The notes below the pieces were generated by a model. That model saw only the letters and a list, made by a program, of their open reading frames with translations, was not told where the DNA came from and did no database searches. From NCBI RefSeq assembly GCF_021190915.1, contig NZ_JAIOAP010000013.1, positions 1 through 64,000 on the forward strand: a stretch of DNA of 64,000 nt, read 5' to 3'. This DNA comes from Cohnella silvisoli (GTDB lineage: Bacteria; Bacillota; Bacilli; Paenibacillales; Paenibacillaceae). This document shows positions 7,585 through 16,500 of this stretch, one piece after another (the first letter of the stretch is position 1; the number at the start of each line of letters is the position of its first letter). Position numbers and translations under genes: made by a program.

Positions 7585-8496
7585 ATGCGAGTTCAGTTGA
7601 CGTTCAATAGAGCGAGAAGAGACACGCTGACGGGATATCTGTTTATTCTCCCGGGTATATTGGGATTTCTGATTTTCGTTGCATACCCTTTGCTATCCTC
7701 AGTGTACTTCTCGATGACCAAATGGAGCGGCTTCGACAAACCGACATATATCGGCCTGAAAAACTTCGAATACATGTTCCATACAGATCCAACTTTCTGG
7801 TCTTCGATAAGGCTCACCATAACTTATGCAATTGTAAGTGTTCCTTTAGGGCTTGTATTCGGCTTATTGCTCGCCATGCTGCTGAACAAGAAGCTTCCCG
7901 CTATTCGTTTCTTCCGTACTTTGTTTTATTTACCGGTCGTCATTCCTGTTGTTGCGACGGCTACGTTGTGGATGTATATGTACCAGCCACAATATGGGCT
8001 TGCTAATAACATCCTTCGGTTGTTTGGTATAGAAGGAGTTGACTGGTTGTCCGGTGACAAAATGGCATTGCTCTCCTTAACGCTCATCTATCTATGGGGC
8101 GTAGGCTCGAACATGATTATTTTCCTGAGCGGGCTGCAATCCGTGCCAGCGGACGTTTATGAAGCCGCGGATATCGACGGAGCTTCAGGCTGGCTGAAGT
8201 TCAGTCGGATAACGTTGCCGCTGCTTACACCTATATTGTTCCTCCAACTGATTACCGGTCTCATCACGGCTTTTCAAACATTTGTTCAGCCGTCGATATT
8301 AGCGGGTGATCCTGCATCTCCTAACATGTCCCTCAATTTATTGAACCTGAGCATCTACAGTAATGCCTTCCGCGGTTATGAATTCGGCTATGCAATCGCG
8401 CAAGTATGGATATTGTTCTTTATTATTTTGATCTTCACTATTATCGCCTTTGGTTTATCAAAGCGGTTTGTCTATTACGAGAACGAAATGAAATAG
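7585..8496 (+). CDS. Sugar ABC transporter permease (MalF/UgpA type)
   Basis: 303 residues, six predicted membrane helices, starting with GYLFILPGILGFLIFVAYPL. The cytoplasmic EAA loop that contacts the ATPase is EAADIDGASGWLKFSRITLP near residue 195-215. It is the first permease of a CUT1-type importer; the partner permease follows 13 bp downstream and the binding lipoprotein after that. No ATPase gene is present, as is usual for Gram-positive CUT1 systems that share a common MsmX/MsmK-type ATPase encoded elsewhere. Substrate by context: mannose-containing oligosaccharides. Confidence 0.92.
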   Translation: MRVQLTFNRARRDTLTGYLFILPGILGFLIFVAYPLLSSVYFSMTKWSGFDKPTYIGLKNFEYMFHTDPTFWSSIRLTITYAIVSVPLGLVFGLLLAMLLNKKLPAIRFFRTLFYLPVVIPVVATATLWMYMYQPQYGLANNILRLFGIEGVDWLSGDKMALLSLTLIYLWGVGSNMIIFLSGLQSVPADVYEAADIDGASGWLKFSRITLPLLTPILFLQLITGLITAFQTFVQPSILAGDPASPNMSLNLLNLSIYSNAFRGYEFGYAIAQVWILFFIILIFTIIAFGLSKRFVYYENEMK

Positions 8497-8509
8497 GAGG
8501 GTCGCGACG

Positions 8510-9385
8510 ATGAATGCACAAACTAAAGCCGCCATCGTCCCTTCGAAGGAATGGCAAGTCCGGCCGACAAAAGGGATATTAAGACTTGCCGCTCTTCTGG
8601 TGCTGTCTGTAGCGATGATCTATCCGATTCTGTGGATGATAACAATCGCTTTGTCCAGCAATAGCGGGATGTTCAAGGTGCCGCCTGAATGGTTTCCCCG
8701 AGAATTCCATTTCCGGAACTTCATTGACGGTGCGGATACGATACATTTTCTCCGTGTGTTCTCGAACAGTCTAATTATTACGGGGCTAATTACCTTAGGG
8801 CAGACGGTCAGTTCGCTTTTGATCGGTTACGGCATAAGTCGGATCCAGTTTCCCGGGCGCCGGATGTGGTTTTTCGCTTTCCTAGGAAGTATGATGCTTC
8901 CTCAAATCGTCAGCTTAATTCCGGTGTTCTATATCTTCGCTAAATTGGGGCTTTATAACACATGGTGGCCTCTGATCTTAACTGCTTATTTCGGAAATCC
9001 CTTCTTTATTTTCCTGTCGAGACAATTTCTAAGCTCCATTCCTTTCGCATTCGACGAGGCAGCGAAAATCGAAGGCGCGTCTCACCTTCAAATTTTGACC
9101 CGGATCATCGTACCGATCAGCATGCCGCTAGTTGCCACGATGGTTATCTTAGCTTTCCAAGCTTCATGGAATGAATATTTATTGCCGCTTATTTATTTGC
9201 GGGATGCCGATTTGTGGCCGTTGTCCATGGCGATCGCCGCGTTCAGCTCGCAATACGGCAATACTTGGAATCTGTTCATGGCCGCCAATTTGCTCTATAT
9301 GCTGCCAGTGCTGCTACTTTTCTTCTTCTCTCAAAAATATTTTATGCAAGGTCTGGGATCGTTAAACAGCGCAGGTATCAAATAA
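8510..9385 (+). CDS. Sugar ABC transporter permease (MalG/UgpE type)
   Basis: 291 residues with a strong AGGAGGG ribosome site. Six hydrophobic helices, the first around LAALLVLSVAMIYPILWMITIAL; EAA loop EAAKIEGASHLQILTRIIVP. It pairs with the permease at 7585-8496 to form the membrane channel of the CUT1 importer. A small GC hairpin follows it at 9413-9430, before the lipoprotein gene. Confidence 0.92.
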   Translation: MNAQTKAAIVPSKEWQVRPTKGILRLAALLVLSVAMIYPILWMITIALSSNSGMFKVPPEWFPREFHFRNFIDGADTIHFLRVFSNSLIITGLITLGQTVSSLLIGYGISRIQFPGRRMWFFAFLGSMMLPQIVSLIPVFYIFAKLGLYNTWWPLILTAYFGNPFFIFLSRQFLSSIPFAFDEAAKIEGASHLQILTRIIVPISMPLVATMVILAFQASWNEYLLPLIYLRDADLWPLSMAIAAFSSQYGNTWNLFMAANLLYMLPVLLLFFFSQKYFMQGLGSLNSAGIK

Positions 9386-9412
9386 GCTAGAAAAACCCTT
9401 TAAGGGGGTGAG

Positions 9413-9430
9413 GCCGCTGCGGTGAGCGGC
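9413..9430 (+). other. Intercistronic hairpin between permease and binding-protein genes
   Basis: GCCGCT (9413-9418) pairs with AGCGGC (9425-9430), no T run follows. Such hairpins between permease and binding-protein genes can stabilise or partly terminate the message, giving more binding protein than permease; that role is inferred. Confidence 0.4.
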
Positions 9431-9492
9431 TGAATCGGCAAGGAAAGCTAACAAACAACTATCTAATCACACATTATCAGGAGGTCATGATT

Positions 9493-10845
9493 TTGAAAAA
9501 AACAGGGATTTTTATAATCGCAATATTGTTAGTAATGGGGGTATTGGCGGCATGTTCGAAGAAGTCGAACAATGAAGCCTCAAACGCTCCGTCGGAGAGC
9601 AAAGCGGCACAGAGCGACAGTCCTTCTGCTTCCGAATCACCTAAAGCGGAAGCCGTCAAATTGACCATGATGACCTGGGAAGGTCCAGATATGACGAAAG
9701 CGATTCAGGAATCGATGAAGAAGTTCGAGGACGAGAACCCTGGCATTACAGTCGAAGTATTGCCATCTCCTTTGAAAGACTACGATACCAAAATCAGTCA
9801 GTTAATCTCGATAAACCAAGCCCCTGACGTCTTCATGGTAGGTAATAATATCGAGCTTATCTCGGGGGCAAAGGGTCAACTCTTTGATTGGACCTCAAAG
9901 CTGACGGACGACGGCGAGTTTTTCAACAACTTCTATCCGGGCATCGTCCCGAACTGGCAAGCAGACGGTAAGTTATACGGTATCCCTGGCTTGATGAATA
10001 CTTACGGTGTTTTCTACAATAAAAAACTCTTTAAAGACGCTGGAGTAACGGAGCCGGCAGCAGGCTGGACTTACCAACAAATGATGGATGCAGCTAAGAA
10101 GCTTGCCAAGAAAGAAAGCGGAGTGCAGACGTTCGGACTGTATACCGTTCAAATGGCTGATGTTTTCGGCTTGAACAACTATGCGGCATCCTTGGGTGCT
10201 CCTTTCACCGAAGGGATTACTACAACTTCCAAAGTAACCGTTAGCGACAAGCTAATCGAAGCGGTAAATCTATATCGGGATGGTGTTGCAAACAACTACA
10301 TTGCCCCTTTCAACACTAGCACGGATAATTACCCGAACTTGTTCAAAGAAGGCAAAGTTCCGATGATGCAAGCCGGTCAATGGTATGCGGATGATTTGAT
10401 CCGTACGGCAGCTGACTTAGAATGGGGTTATGCTCCTGCTCCGATCGTTGATAAATCCGTAGCGGTATACGATGCGGTTGGTTTCGCCAGCCCCGCTTCC
10501 GTCAAAAATCCGGAAGCCGTCTACAAGCTGATCAAGTATGTATCGACGGAGATGTACGAATCGGTATTGCAGAAGTTCCCGGTTGCTCCTACGACATATA
10601 AACCTTCCGCTCAAGCCTACTTCGATACGCTGAAGACAGCAGGTCACACTGATTTGGCCGATGGATTGGATTATATGCTGAATGCAGAAATCAAGACACC
10701 GGTCCGATTTATGGAGCCTTGGGCAAGCAAAGCGCAGAAGTTCGTAGACGTTACGTTCAAAAACGTTATCGACGGCAAGGCTCCGGTTGAGGATTTGAAG
10801 AAAATGGAAGAAGGCATTAACGAGGTTATCGCTAGCGAGAAGTAA
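9493..10845 (+). CDS. Sugar ABC transporter substrate-binding lipoprotein
   Basis: 450 residues from the TTG at 9493, 8 bp after AGGAGG; the in-frame ATG at 9487 is too close to that site. Signal peptide with lipobox LAAC (lipidated Cys21), then a Ser/Ala-rich linker and an extracellular solute-binding family 1 fold (KLTMMTWEGPDMTKAIQES, PDVFMVGNNIELI, YGIPGLMNTYGVFYNKKLFKDAG, KVPMMQAGQWYADDL). It is anchored outside the membrane and delivers sugar to the two permeases encoded upstream. Probable ligand is a mannoside, from the GH125 neighbour only. A strong terminator follows at 10880-10923. Confidence 0.93.
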   Translation: MKKTGIFIIAILLVMGVLAACSKKSNNEASNAPSESKAAQSDSPSASESPKAEAVKLTMMTWEGPDMTKAIQESMKKFEDENPGITVEVLPSPLKDYDTKISQLISINQAPDVFMVGNNIELISGAKGQLFDWTSKLTDDGEFFNNFYPGIVPNWQADGKLYGIPGLMNTYGVFYNKKLFKDAGVTEPAAGWTYQQMMDAAKKLAKKESGVQTFGLYTVQMADVFGLNNYAASLGAPFTEGITTTSKVTVSDKLIEAVNLYRDGVANNYIAPFNTSTDNYPNLFKEGKVPMMQAGQWYADDLIRTAADLEWGYAPAPIVDKSVAVYDAVGFASPASVKNPEAVYKLIKYVSTEMYESVLQKFPVAPTTYKPSAQAYFDTLKTAGHTDLADGLDYMLNAEIKTPVRFMEPWASKAQKFVDVTFKNVIDGKAPVEDLKKMEEGINEVIASEK

Positions 10846-10879
10846 TTTAGCAGGGGTAGTTCAGATTTGTTGAGCTATG

Positions 10880-10923
10880 AAAGCTTCCGACATCGCCTAT
10901 CTGGTGTCGGAGGCTTCTTTTTT
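10880..10923 (+). terminator. Rho-independent terminator of the GH125-ABC operon
   Basis: AAGCTTCCGACA-type arm pairs with TGTCGGAGGCTT, followed by TTTTTT. Confidence 0.85.
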
Positions 10924-11005
10924 AAGTATATAGCGGCTTGAACCATAGAATAATTGTTTGATAATATACAAGAAAGAGATCTACTTGATAAGAGGAGGCG
11001 CTTTG

Positions 11006-11596
11006 GTGAAGGAACGCGATAACCAACCCATCATTCGGGAGCAACAAGTAACGTATGACGATTATGCACAGCTTCCTGATGACGGCAAACGTTACGAAGT
11101 GGCCGATGGCGTACTTGAATTGATGTCTCCCGCCCCATCTCCCAAACATCAAGTGATCAGTTATCAAATGCAAACGCTGCTTACGAATAACTGCCAATTG
11201 GAATATATTATTTTTGCATCCCCGGTTGACCTTATCCTGTCTGCGAAGGAAGTTCGTCAGCCAGATCTCGTTATGGTTCATCGCAGTAGAATGGAAATCA
11301 TCACGCGCAGAGGCATCGAAGGTATTCCCGACTTGGTAGCGGAAATTTTATCCCCCCATTCTGTCAAACGGGATAAACAACAAAAGCTCAAGTCTTACGC
11401 TGCCTATCAAATACCTGAATATTGGATTATCGATCCTGCCAATGAAGCCTAGGAACAATATATTTTGACTGATGAAAGCAGGTATGAGCTTTGGAATCTC
11501 TATGACAGAGAAGAGAGAGTCCAATCAGACAGACTCTCGTGCGTTTCCTTCACCATGGGACAAATCGTTGATGCTGCTGCGGATTTGCCGGGCTAA
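11006..11596 (+). pseudogene. Uma2-family (DUF820) nuclease-like gene with in-frame stop
   Basis: Begins at TTG 11003 or GTG 11006, 8 bp after AGAGGAGG. The first 148 codons give a Uma2-type PD-(D/E)XK domain (TYDDYAQLPDDGKRYEVADG, APSPKHQVISYQM, VRQPDLVMVH, IPDLVAEILSPHSVKRDKQQK, YWIIDPAN). A TAG at 11450-11452 interrupts it, but the same frame continues for 47 more codons to TAA at 11594, and those residues (EQYILTDESRYELWNLY...FTMGQIVDAAADLPG) are what the C-terminus of this family looks like. The nonsense codon removes the last quarter. Uma2 proteins are common in Gram-positives and cyanobacteria, with poorly known roles. Sequencing error is an alternative. Confidence 0.75.
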
Positions 11597-11618
11597 CCGT
11601 GTGCGATACCGGAAATCA

Positions 11619-11670
11619 TAAAGCCGAGAGAGATTCAGGGTCAATAAGCCCCGTTTCTCCTCGGCTTTTT
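11619..11670 (+). terminator. Terminator between convergent Uma2 and chrA genes
   Basis: AAAGCCGAG (about 11620-11628) pairs with CTCGGCTTT (about 11660-11668) and is followed by T. Confidence 0.65.
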
Positions 11671-11693
11671 ACTATTGACTATCCATTTTCGAA

Positions 11694-12233
11694 TCACAGA
11701 TGAGGGACGACTGCCCCGCCATAAATGAACGCGCAAAGGATAACGAAGGCGGGATGGATTTTACGTTTTTCCATCGCCCACAGCGCGATAGCGGCAATGA
11801 TTATCGATTGCCATAACCCTAAGGAATGTATGGAGGTTCTGCCCATTTGCCAGGTGAGCAGCAGCATTAAGATGGCGATGACCGGCTGCACGAGAAGGGT
11901 CATTCCTTTGACTACCGAGGATTGCCGGTAACGCTGCATGATTCGGAGCAACACGATAAGAGCGACAGCGGAAGGAATGACGGTTGCAGCCAGAGCGATC
12001 AGAGCGCCGCCGATTCCTGCTACATCATACCCCACGAATGCGGCGATTTTGGTGGCAATCGGTCCGGGTAAAGTATTGCCAAGCGCTAATAGGTTGGAAA
12101 ATTGATGGTCCGAAGTCCAATGATAATGATTGACGATTTCCTGGTACATAAGCGGGATCGAGGCTGGGCCTCCGCCGTATCCAAGCACATTCGATAGGAA
12201 GAAACCGAGAAAAAGATCGATAAGGCTGCTCAT
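11694..12233 (-). CDS. chrA: Chromate transporter family protein, half-size ChrA
   Basis: 179 residues, ATG at 12233 overlapping the stop of the upstream chrA by 4 bp. It carries the ChrA-half signature FLSNVLGYGGGPASIPLMYQEIV and LLALGNTLPGPIATKIAAFVGYDVAG-type motif, with about five to six membrane helices. Short-chain ChrA proteins work as pairs of homologous halves with opposite topology; they export chromate in studied cases, but other anions are possible. It is the last gene of lrp-chrA-chrA. Confidence 0.9.
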   Translation of the reverse strand: MSSLIDLFLGFFLSNVLGYGGGPASIPLMYQEIVNHYHWTSDHQFSNLLALGNTLPGPIATKIAAFVGYDVAGIGGALIALAATVIPSAVALIVLLRIMQRYRQSSVVKGMTLLVQPVIAILMLLLTWQMGRTSIHSLGLWQSIIIAAIALWAMEKRKIHPAFVILCAFIYGGAVVPHL

Positions 12234-12832
12234 GAGGCTTCTCCTCCAGCTTTGGCGCGCCTTGCTTTCAGGCGATCCGTTATCCGGAAATGCACGGCAC
12301 CGTAGGTGAGGAAGAGAGCAATGACAATCGCCGGATGAACGGGAATGAGCTGAAGCAGCACGAATGCAATCCCGCAGAAGACGACGACCATGATTTTACC
12401 CAAACCTTTATAGGCTCTTTTGGCGAATTCGTAGGCCATGACCCCGAGCATGACGGAAATAACCGGCATAACCGCGACTATCATTCCTTGTATAACTTCT
12501 GAGTTGCTTAGGTATTCAACGAATGAGAGCAAGCAGATCATGGCGATCGCGGAAGGAAGGATGTGGGCGAGTACGGCTACAATAGAGCCAAGCACGCCTT
12601 TCTGGCGATAGCCGAGATAAGCGGCCATCTTGGTGGCGATCGGACCGGGAAGCGCGTTGGCGATAGCGAGAATTTCTCCGAACTCGTCATCTTCCAGCCA
12701 TCGGTAACGGGTAACCGCTTCGTATCGGATTAACGGAATAACGGAAGGGCCTCCGCCGTATCCGAGAATGCCGGTTTTACCCATTGCCCAGGCGAGCTGC
12801 GCATATTGGCGATCGTTCGTTTGCTCGGTCAT
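12230..12832 (-). CDS. chrA: Chromate transporter family protein, half-size ChrA
   Basis: 200 residues, the first of two tandem ChrA halves. Motifs: KTGILGYGGGPSVIPLIRYEAV near the N-terminus and ILAIANALPGPIATKMAAYLGYRQKG about 35 residues later, then hydrophobic helices. It starts 3 bp after the stop of the Lrp-type regulator and overlaps the second half by 4 bp, so the three genes are translated from one message. Heterodimeric chromate (or related oxyanion) efflux is the family role. Confidence 0.9.
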   Translation of the reverse strand: MTEQTNDRQYAQLAWAMGKTGILGYGGGPSVIPLIRYEAVTRYRWLEDDEFGEILAIANALPGPIATKMAAYLGYRQKGVLGSIVAVLAHILPSAIAMICLLSFVEYLSNSEVIQGMIVAVMPVISVMLGVMAYEFAKRAYKGLGKIMVVVFCGIAFVLLQLIPVHPAIVIALFLTYGAVHFRITDRLKARRAKAGGEAS

Positions 12833-12835
12833 ATT

Positions 12836-13288
12836 TTATAACCTCATTCCCATACGGCTCTTATACCGGGTGATCAGAATCTGACAATCCACGCTCATAA
12901 TGCCGGGAAGTTTATATAGCTTCTCATTCAGAAATGTTTCCATCTCTTTATTGTTCGTAAACAAACCGTGCATATGCAGCTTGCTAGGGCCGGTCATATG
13001 ATAAAGGCTCGTGACGGCCGGTTCATCGGCTAAAGTGTCCGCAACCTCTTTCAGACATTGGGGTTCGACTTCAACGTTAAAGAAAGCCGATACGGTAATC
13101 CCGATTTTCTCCGGATTAATGACGGCGGTAAACCGTTCGATAACGCCTTCTTCCATGAGGGCGTTTATTCGCGTCTGGATGGCTACGCGCGAGAGCCCGA
13201 TATCCTTGGCCAAATCCGTGTAGGATATTCTTCCGTTGGCGTTCAGCGCTTTGATAATCTGGCGGTCGATGTCATCGATTTGATGCAA
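12836..13288 (-). CDS. Lrp/AsnC-family transcriptional regulator
   Basis: 150 residues from a TTG at 13288, about 11 bp after AAGGAG. N-terminal winged helix (DDIDRQIIKALNANGRISYTDLAKDIGLSRVAIQTRI) followed by a RAM/AsnC ligand domain (VEVEPQCLKEVADTL, AVTSLYHMTGPSKLHMHGLF). It is the first gene of an operon with the two chrA halves, and such Lrp-like genes commonly accompany short-chain chrA pairs, so it probably controls the transporter. Confidence 0.9.
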   Translation of the reverse strand: MHQIDDIDRQIIKALNANGRISYTDLAKDIGLSRVAIQTRINALMEEGVIERFTAVINPEKIGITVSAFFNVEVEPQCLKEVADTLADEPAVTSLYHMTGPSKLHMHGLFTNNKEMETFLNEKLYKLPGIMSVDCQILITRYKSRMGMRL

Positions 13289-13432
13289 TGGGGGACAACT
13301 CCTTCGTGAAAAATATATTTTTTCAATAAGAAAATTTTTCGAGTAATTAAATTACGATATGTAATAATATATAAGTTTTTGATTACAATATCAATTTTAA
13401 TTTGGATTTCTTCTTTCCTATTGTGTTTTCTA

Positions 13433-13439
13433 TGTCGAA
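13433..13439 (+). promoter_or_regulatory. Spo0A box, upstream copy
   Basis: TGTCGAA is an exact match to the Spo0A-binding consensus, within a 13-nt sequence (TGTCGAAATTATG) that is repeated exactly at 13485-13497. The 52-bp spacing is close to five helical turns. Confidence 0.6.
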
Positions 13440-13484
13440 ATTATGAGTTTTTGTTCAGAAATTTTACAGAATTTAATAAAATAG

Positions 13485-13514
13485 TGTCGAAATTATGCTG
13501 AAATCTAGTAGAAT
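13485..13514 (+). promoter_or_regulatory. Spo0A-activated type promoter: 0A box over the -35 position
   Basis: TGTCGAA at 13485-13491 occupies the -35 region; 17 bp later lies TAGAAT (13509-13514), a good -10. In known Spo0A-activated sigma-A promoters such as spoIIG, a 0A box overlaps the -35 in just this way. The start codon is 78 bp downstream of the -10. Confidence 0.65.
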
Positions 13515-13591
13515 GAGGTATGTTGGATTATTTTACATAGTCAATAATTGCAAGTGTCAATAGATGTACAACTTTAGTCAGGGGGATTCTT

Positions 13592-16500
13592 ATGTTTCGT
13601 AAGTCTATAGTCTATTTTATCCTATCGTTGTTAGTGGTAATGCCTGTACTTGGCGTATTCGCCAAAGATGTGTCAGCCGCTTCTACGCGCGTGGCCGTAA
13701 TTAAGGAAATGAAGGGTACCGTCAAGGTGAAAAAAGCCGGAGGCTCCAAGGAATTCACGGCGTTCGCCAAGATGAGCCTGAACGAGGGCGATATCCTATC
13801 GACGGGGGCAAGTAGCTCTGCGTCTCTTCAATTTGCCAACGGGACGTCCGAAGACGATAAAATGGCCGTGTCGGCCAATACGACGCTCACTTTCTCCAAG
13901 TTGAAAAACAGCAAGGGGACGAGTACCAAGGTAAGTATGTTTAACGGCTCGGCTTGGGTTGACGTTAAATCGATCGCGTCCAAGGACGACGAATTTTCAT
14001 TGGAAACTCCGACGGCGGTCATGGGCGTACGGGGAACCCATCTGCTTGTTACTGTAGATCCGAATACGGGCGCCACGCACCTTACGGTTGCCGCAGGTGT
14101 CGTTAACGCGAGTTCCAAAGACTCTGGTGGTGCGAGCTCTGAAAGTAAAGATGTCTATCCAACGCAGAACGCATTGTTTACCGAGAACAAGGAGGGAGAC
14201 TCGGAAATTACGATTGCTCCCGTCGACCTTGAGCTATTAATGAAGCAAAGCGATACAAGCATCGTACAAGCCATCTTGGAAAATGCCGCGGCTATTCTTG
14301 CGGAGAATGAACACTATGTTGAGCAGTACGAGAACAACGGGGTGCCTGAAAATCTCGGGGACACGAAGGAAGACCTAGCCCGGTTCAAGTCGAACACAGG
14401 CAACCTGATTGGCGCCATTGCCGATCAGGCCGTTAAGAGCGGCTTGCTAACGCAAGAAAGATTGAATCAAATTATCGAAGAAGTTCACAAGCAATCCGGT
14501 ATTACCGTCGACTTGTCCAAGAAAGAGCTTCAATTAACCGATGAAGAGCAGAAGCAGAAGGAAGCCCAACGCCTGAAAGACGAAGAGGCGAAGAAGCAAA
14601 CGGAAGACCGCAAGAAACAAGAGGAAACCGACCGCAAGAAGAGTGAAGAAACATTAAAGAAGCTGAACGAAGATCGCAAAGCCAAGGAAGATGCCAACAA
14701 GAAAGCGTTGGAAGATCAGAAGAAGAAAGCGCAGGAAGAATATGAGAAGCAGTTAGCCGAGGCGGACAAAGTCCGTTTCGAAGCGGAGAAGCAGAAGCGG
14801 GAGGAGGAGAAGGTTAAGCAGGGCAGTGGGTCTCCATCTCCGAGTCCGAGCCCTTCGTCGAGCCCGTCACCGAGTTCCACGAATACTACGCCTCCAACTG
14901 CATCTTTGCCAGCGTTGTCTGGATTGCAAGTTGTGGATGCTGCTGCATCTCCGGCAACGGTTGTGCTTGCACCAACGTTCGTATCGACGACAACGTCCTA
15001 TTCGACGACAGTTCCGAACAACGTTGCGGGAATTAGGGTAAGACCGACCGTCGCAGAAGCTTCTGCAACCATTAAGGTGAATAACGTAGCGGTAACTAGC
15101 GGAAGTTTGAGCGAAACGATCAGTTTGAATGTGGGAGTAAATACGATCACGGTTGTTGTTACGGCTCAGAATGGTCAAACAAATACCTATACGATTACCA
15201 TTACCCGTGCGGGTTCATCTTTTGCGGAGTTGCAAGGTTTGTTTGTTGGAATTCCAGGCAGTGAGCAGTCTAATTTAATATTGTTTAATCCGGCAACCGA
15301 GAATTATGTGATGAATGTAAGCAATACGACAAGCAGTCTTAATGTTTCTCCGACCCTTGTTTCCAATTCCTTCACAACAGTGAAAGTGGACGACGTATCT
15401 ATAAACAGCGGAGGAACTAAGTCGATTACACTGAACGATGCGGGTCAATCTACCGATATTAGGGTAGTCGTTACGGCACAAAACGGGACAACCACGAGAA
15501 CCTACAAGGTAACGGTTAATAGAGATCGGAATCTTGTAGGTAGCGGTGGTGTTTCTATCCCCGCGGCAATTAACGGATTTACGTTTAATCCTTCAGCTTC
15601 TTCACAGTCATTGTCAGTCCCCTACACTACAGAAAATTTAGCTTTGACCATTGGTACAATCAGTGATAACAATTTGAGAATAGCTTACTCTATTAATGGA
15701 GTTTTCAAAGCCGGGGGGCTTAATGCGGGAAATCCTTTAAGCATTCCTCTAAATGTAGGTCAGAATACGATTACAATAACGCTTACGGAGGTTAACAAAG
15801 GACCAGCCTTTAATGCGCCTCTGGTGGCGTCTTTAGATAACTTTTTCTTGTTAGGAGTCGTATCTCCACCAATTACGCCAATAGGGATCCCTCAGGTTTA
15901 TACGTTTACAGTTACTCGTAATACCAATAGTGAGACTGGGAACCCAAGTAATGCGAATGTTACTTCCATAGCTTTTGGCGGTTTGAACGATTTTGTATTT
16001 AATCCTAATGCTTACGAGCCTCAACGAATAGATCTGGCTTCTAATATTTCCAGCCTAAATATGACGGTTCAAACTGCTGATCCAGGTGCTACTATTACCG
16101 CTAAATTAAATGAAAACACTATAGAACCAACTGCCGGAAGTTATGCTCTTAATCTAGGTTCGACGATCAATGAAGTAAAAATATCCGTTGTATCACAAAA
16201 CGGATATGGACACAGTTATTACACCTATAGAATAGTTAGAGATCTAGGGCCTGCCTCCCAGATGGATGCGACCCTTAGCGGGATTGCAGTCGAATATAAA
16301 GATTTCTCCGGAAATTGGAATACATCATACGGGGTAAGAACTTATGCTCAAACGGAAAATACGACGATACCCGTTTATCTTCCTTATGAGTTTAATAAAA
16401 TAAGGTTTAAAATGAACTTAAATAAAGCTGCGGCATCAATTGTGAGTGTAAATTCGCAATCGTTGTTGGGAGATTACTTTGACACGGTGTTGAGCGTTGG

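Larger units (their letters stand above)
13289..13591. other. AT-rich divergent regulatory region
   Basis: About 300 bp without genes between the lrp-chrA operon and the large surface protein gene. It holds two exact Spo0A boxes and a matching promoter (listed separately) and poly-A/T tracts. No other gene or RNA is seen. Confidence 0.7.
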
